From Marinilabiliaceae bacterium UBA5213 (GTDB lineage: Bacteria > Bacteroidota > Bacteroidia > Bacteroidales > Marinilabiliaceae), in the NCBI GenBank assembly GCA_002412555.1, contig DHVH01000220.1:1-6354 (forward strand): DNA of 6,354 nucleotides, written 5' to 3'. The translations under genes and the position numbers were made by a program. The notes below the pieces were generated by a model, which was given only the letters and a program-made list of their open reading frames with translations, was not told where the DNA came from and searched no databases. How positions within the stretch are numbered: the stretch's first letter is position 1; every line of letters begins with the position of its first letter. Below are positions 5,713 to 6,354 of this stretch, one piece after another.

Positions 5713-6354
5713 TTATTTTTTCCACTTAAAAGAAGTTACCAATGCTGCATGGTCAGAAGGAAAAGCCAATGGATGCGTATCAATGACTGTCGACCATGAG
5801 GGCTCCAGACTAGAGCCATTATAGAAAATAAAATTAACCCGATCGTGTAGCACCTCCCGAAATCTGGGCGACCAGGTAAAACCGGGATCCGTGACTTCGT
5901 TGGGATACAACTCCCTGTAACTGTCGACAAAACCAGCAGTTTCGAGTATTTTGGTAGTCGGATATTCTATAACCAAATTATATCGGTTCAGGCGATTAGC
6001 CTCGGTCCAATCGAGGTGTGATCCGGAATTAAAGTCACCGGCTAATATCAATGGCACCTGGTCGTTTCGGTTCACCAGCGATTGAAGTTCCCATACAATG
6101 TAGCGCATTTCTGCCCCTCTGGTTTCCAATTCGCGCACCACCACCGAATCAGCAGTGGCATTCCCGGACATAATAAAGGGTCCGCTATTGGGTAAATAAC
6201 TGAGATAAACCGGACAAAATACCGCCTGATTGTTTCGTGGCAATTCTATAGTTATGGCGCCTGAAACCCTTGATCGGTAAATATTGTAGGTCTCACCCAA
6301 AGGATAACGACTCAAAACACTTAAACCTTCACTTCGCTGGTAAAAATAGAAGCC
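5713..6354 (-). CDS. Endonuclease/exonuclease/phosphatase (EEP) family protein, 5' end outside the window
   Basis: The frame stays open to the window edge, so 213 C-terminal residues are seen and the start is missing. A TTG at 6313-6315 could be taken for a start, but the upstream residues ending in SEGLSVL join it to SRYPLGE, a usual EEP core strand, so the gene continues past the edge. Visible landmarks: LILAGDFNSGS with the metal/catalytic GDFN (6028-6039), GFTWSPR, HDRVNFIFYNG (in place of the common RIDYIF), and the terminal PSDHAALV with the catalytic SDH (5749-5757). This matches the DNase I-like fold group, which cleaves phosphodiester or phosphomonoester bonds in nucleic acids, lipids or sugars; the substrate cannot be told. 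The strand that usually carries a conserved His reads PVYLSY. Export cannot be judged without the N-terminus. It lies 57 bases upstream of the sigma gene on the same strand, with no known functional tie. Confidence 0.85.
   Translation of the reverse strand, partial: GFYFYQRSEGLSVLSRYPLGETYNIYRSRVSGAITIELPRNNQAVFCPVYLSYLPNSGPFIMSGNATADSVVVRELETRGAEMRYIVWELQSLVNRNDQVPLILAGDFNSGSHLDWTEANRLNRYNLVIEYPTTKILETAGFVDSYRELYPNEVTDPGFTWSPRFREVLHDRVNFIFYNGSSLEPSWSTVIDTHPLAFPSDHAALVTSFKWKK

Noticed and set aside
5609..5930. Open frames on both strands overlapping the sigma/EEP junction
   Set aside because: The plus-strand frame is antisense and the minus-strand 64-codon frame is out of frame within the EEP gene, whose motifs are clear.
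6313..6315. TTG as the start of the EEP gene
   Set aside because: The frame is open to the edge and the residues before it continue the EEP core, so the true start is outside.

Overview
The window looks like chromosomal DNA of a member of the Bacteroidota; no genus can be read from it. The signs are a FecI-type ECF sigma factor next to a FecR with a C-terminal DUF4974-type domain, an exported STN plus carboxypeptidase-D-regulatory-like protein, a DUF4494 protein (a family essentially confined to this phylum), AT-rich upstream regions without convincing Shine-Dalgarno sites, and two matches to the Bacteroidota -7 promoter element TAnnTTTG.

Layout: all genes except one lie on the minus strand. 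In minus-strand order: the 3' part of an endonuclease/exonuclease/phosphatase (EEP) protein running off the right edge (5713-6354); an ECF sigma factor (5104-5655); its FecR-type anti-sigma factor (4055-5038); and an exported STN/CarboxypepD_reg-like protein (2541-4040). Next is a small plus-strand gene for an acyl-carrier-protein-like protein (2305-2544) that converges on the STN gene, with a 4-base overlap at the stop codons. A 426-base divergent gap (1879-2304) follows, filled with inverted repeats. Then come a DUF4494 protein (1429-1878) and an exported YiiX/NlpC-P60-like cysteine hydrolase (37-1320), each with its own promoter-like box. Short direct repeats sit at the left edge.

How the genes fit together: the sigma, anti-sigma and STN genes form a cell-surface-signalling cassette. 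The expected model is that the STN protein in the outer membrane or periplasm passes a signal to the periplasmic part of FecR, which then frees or activates the sigma factor. The third gene lacks the plug and 22-strand barrel of a TonB-dependent transporter and carries a different domain of about 290 residues, so the cassette seems built for sensing without uptake. The most unusual gene is the ACP-like one: it lines up without gaps with the second half of E. coli AcpP, but the serine that should carry phosphopantetheine is aspartate, and the protein is nearly neutral in charge instead of strongly acidic. The other genes look like ordinary Bacteroidota housekeeping or hypothetical genes.
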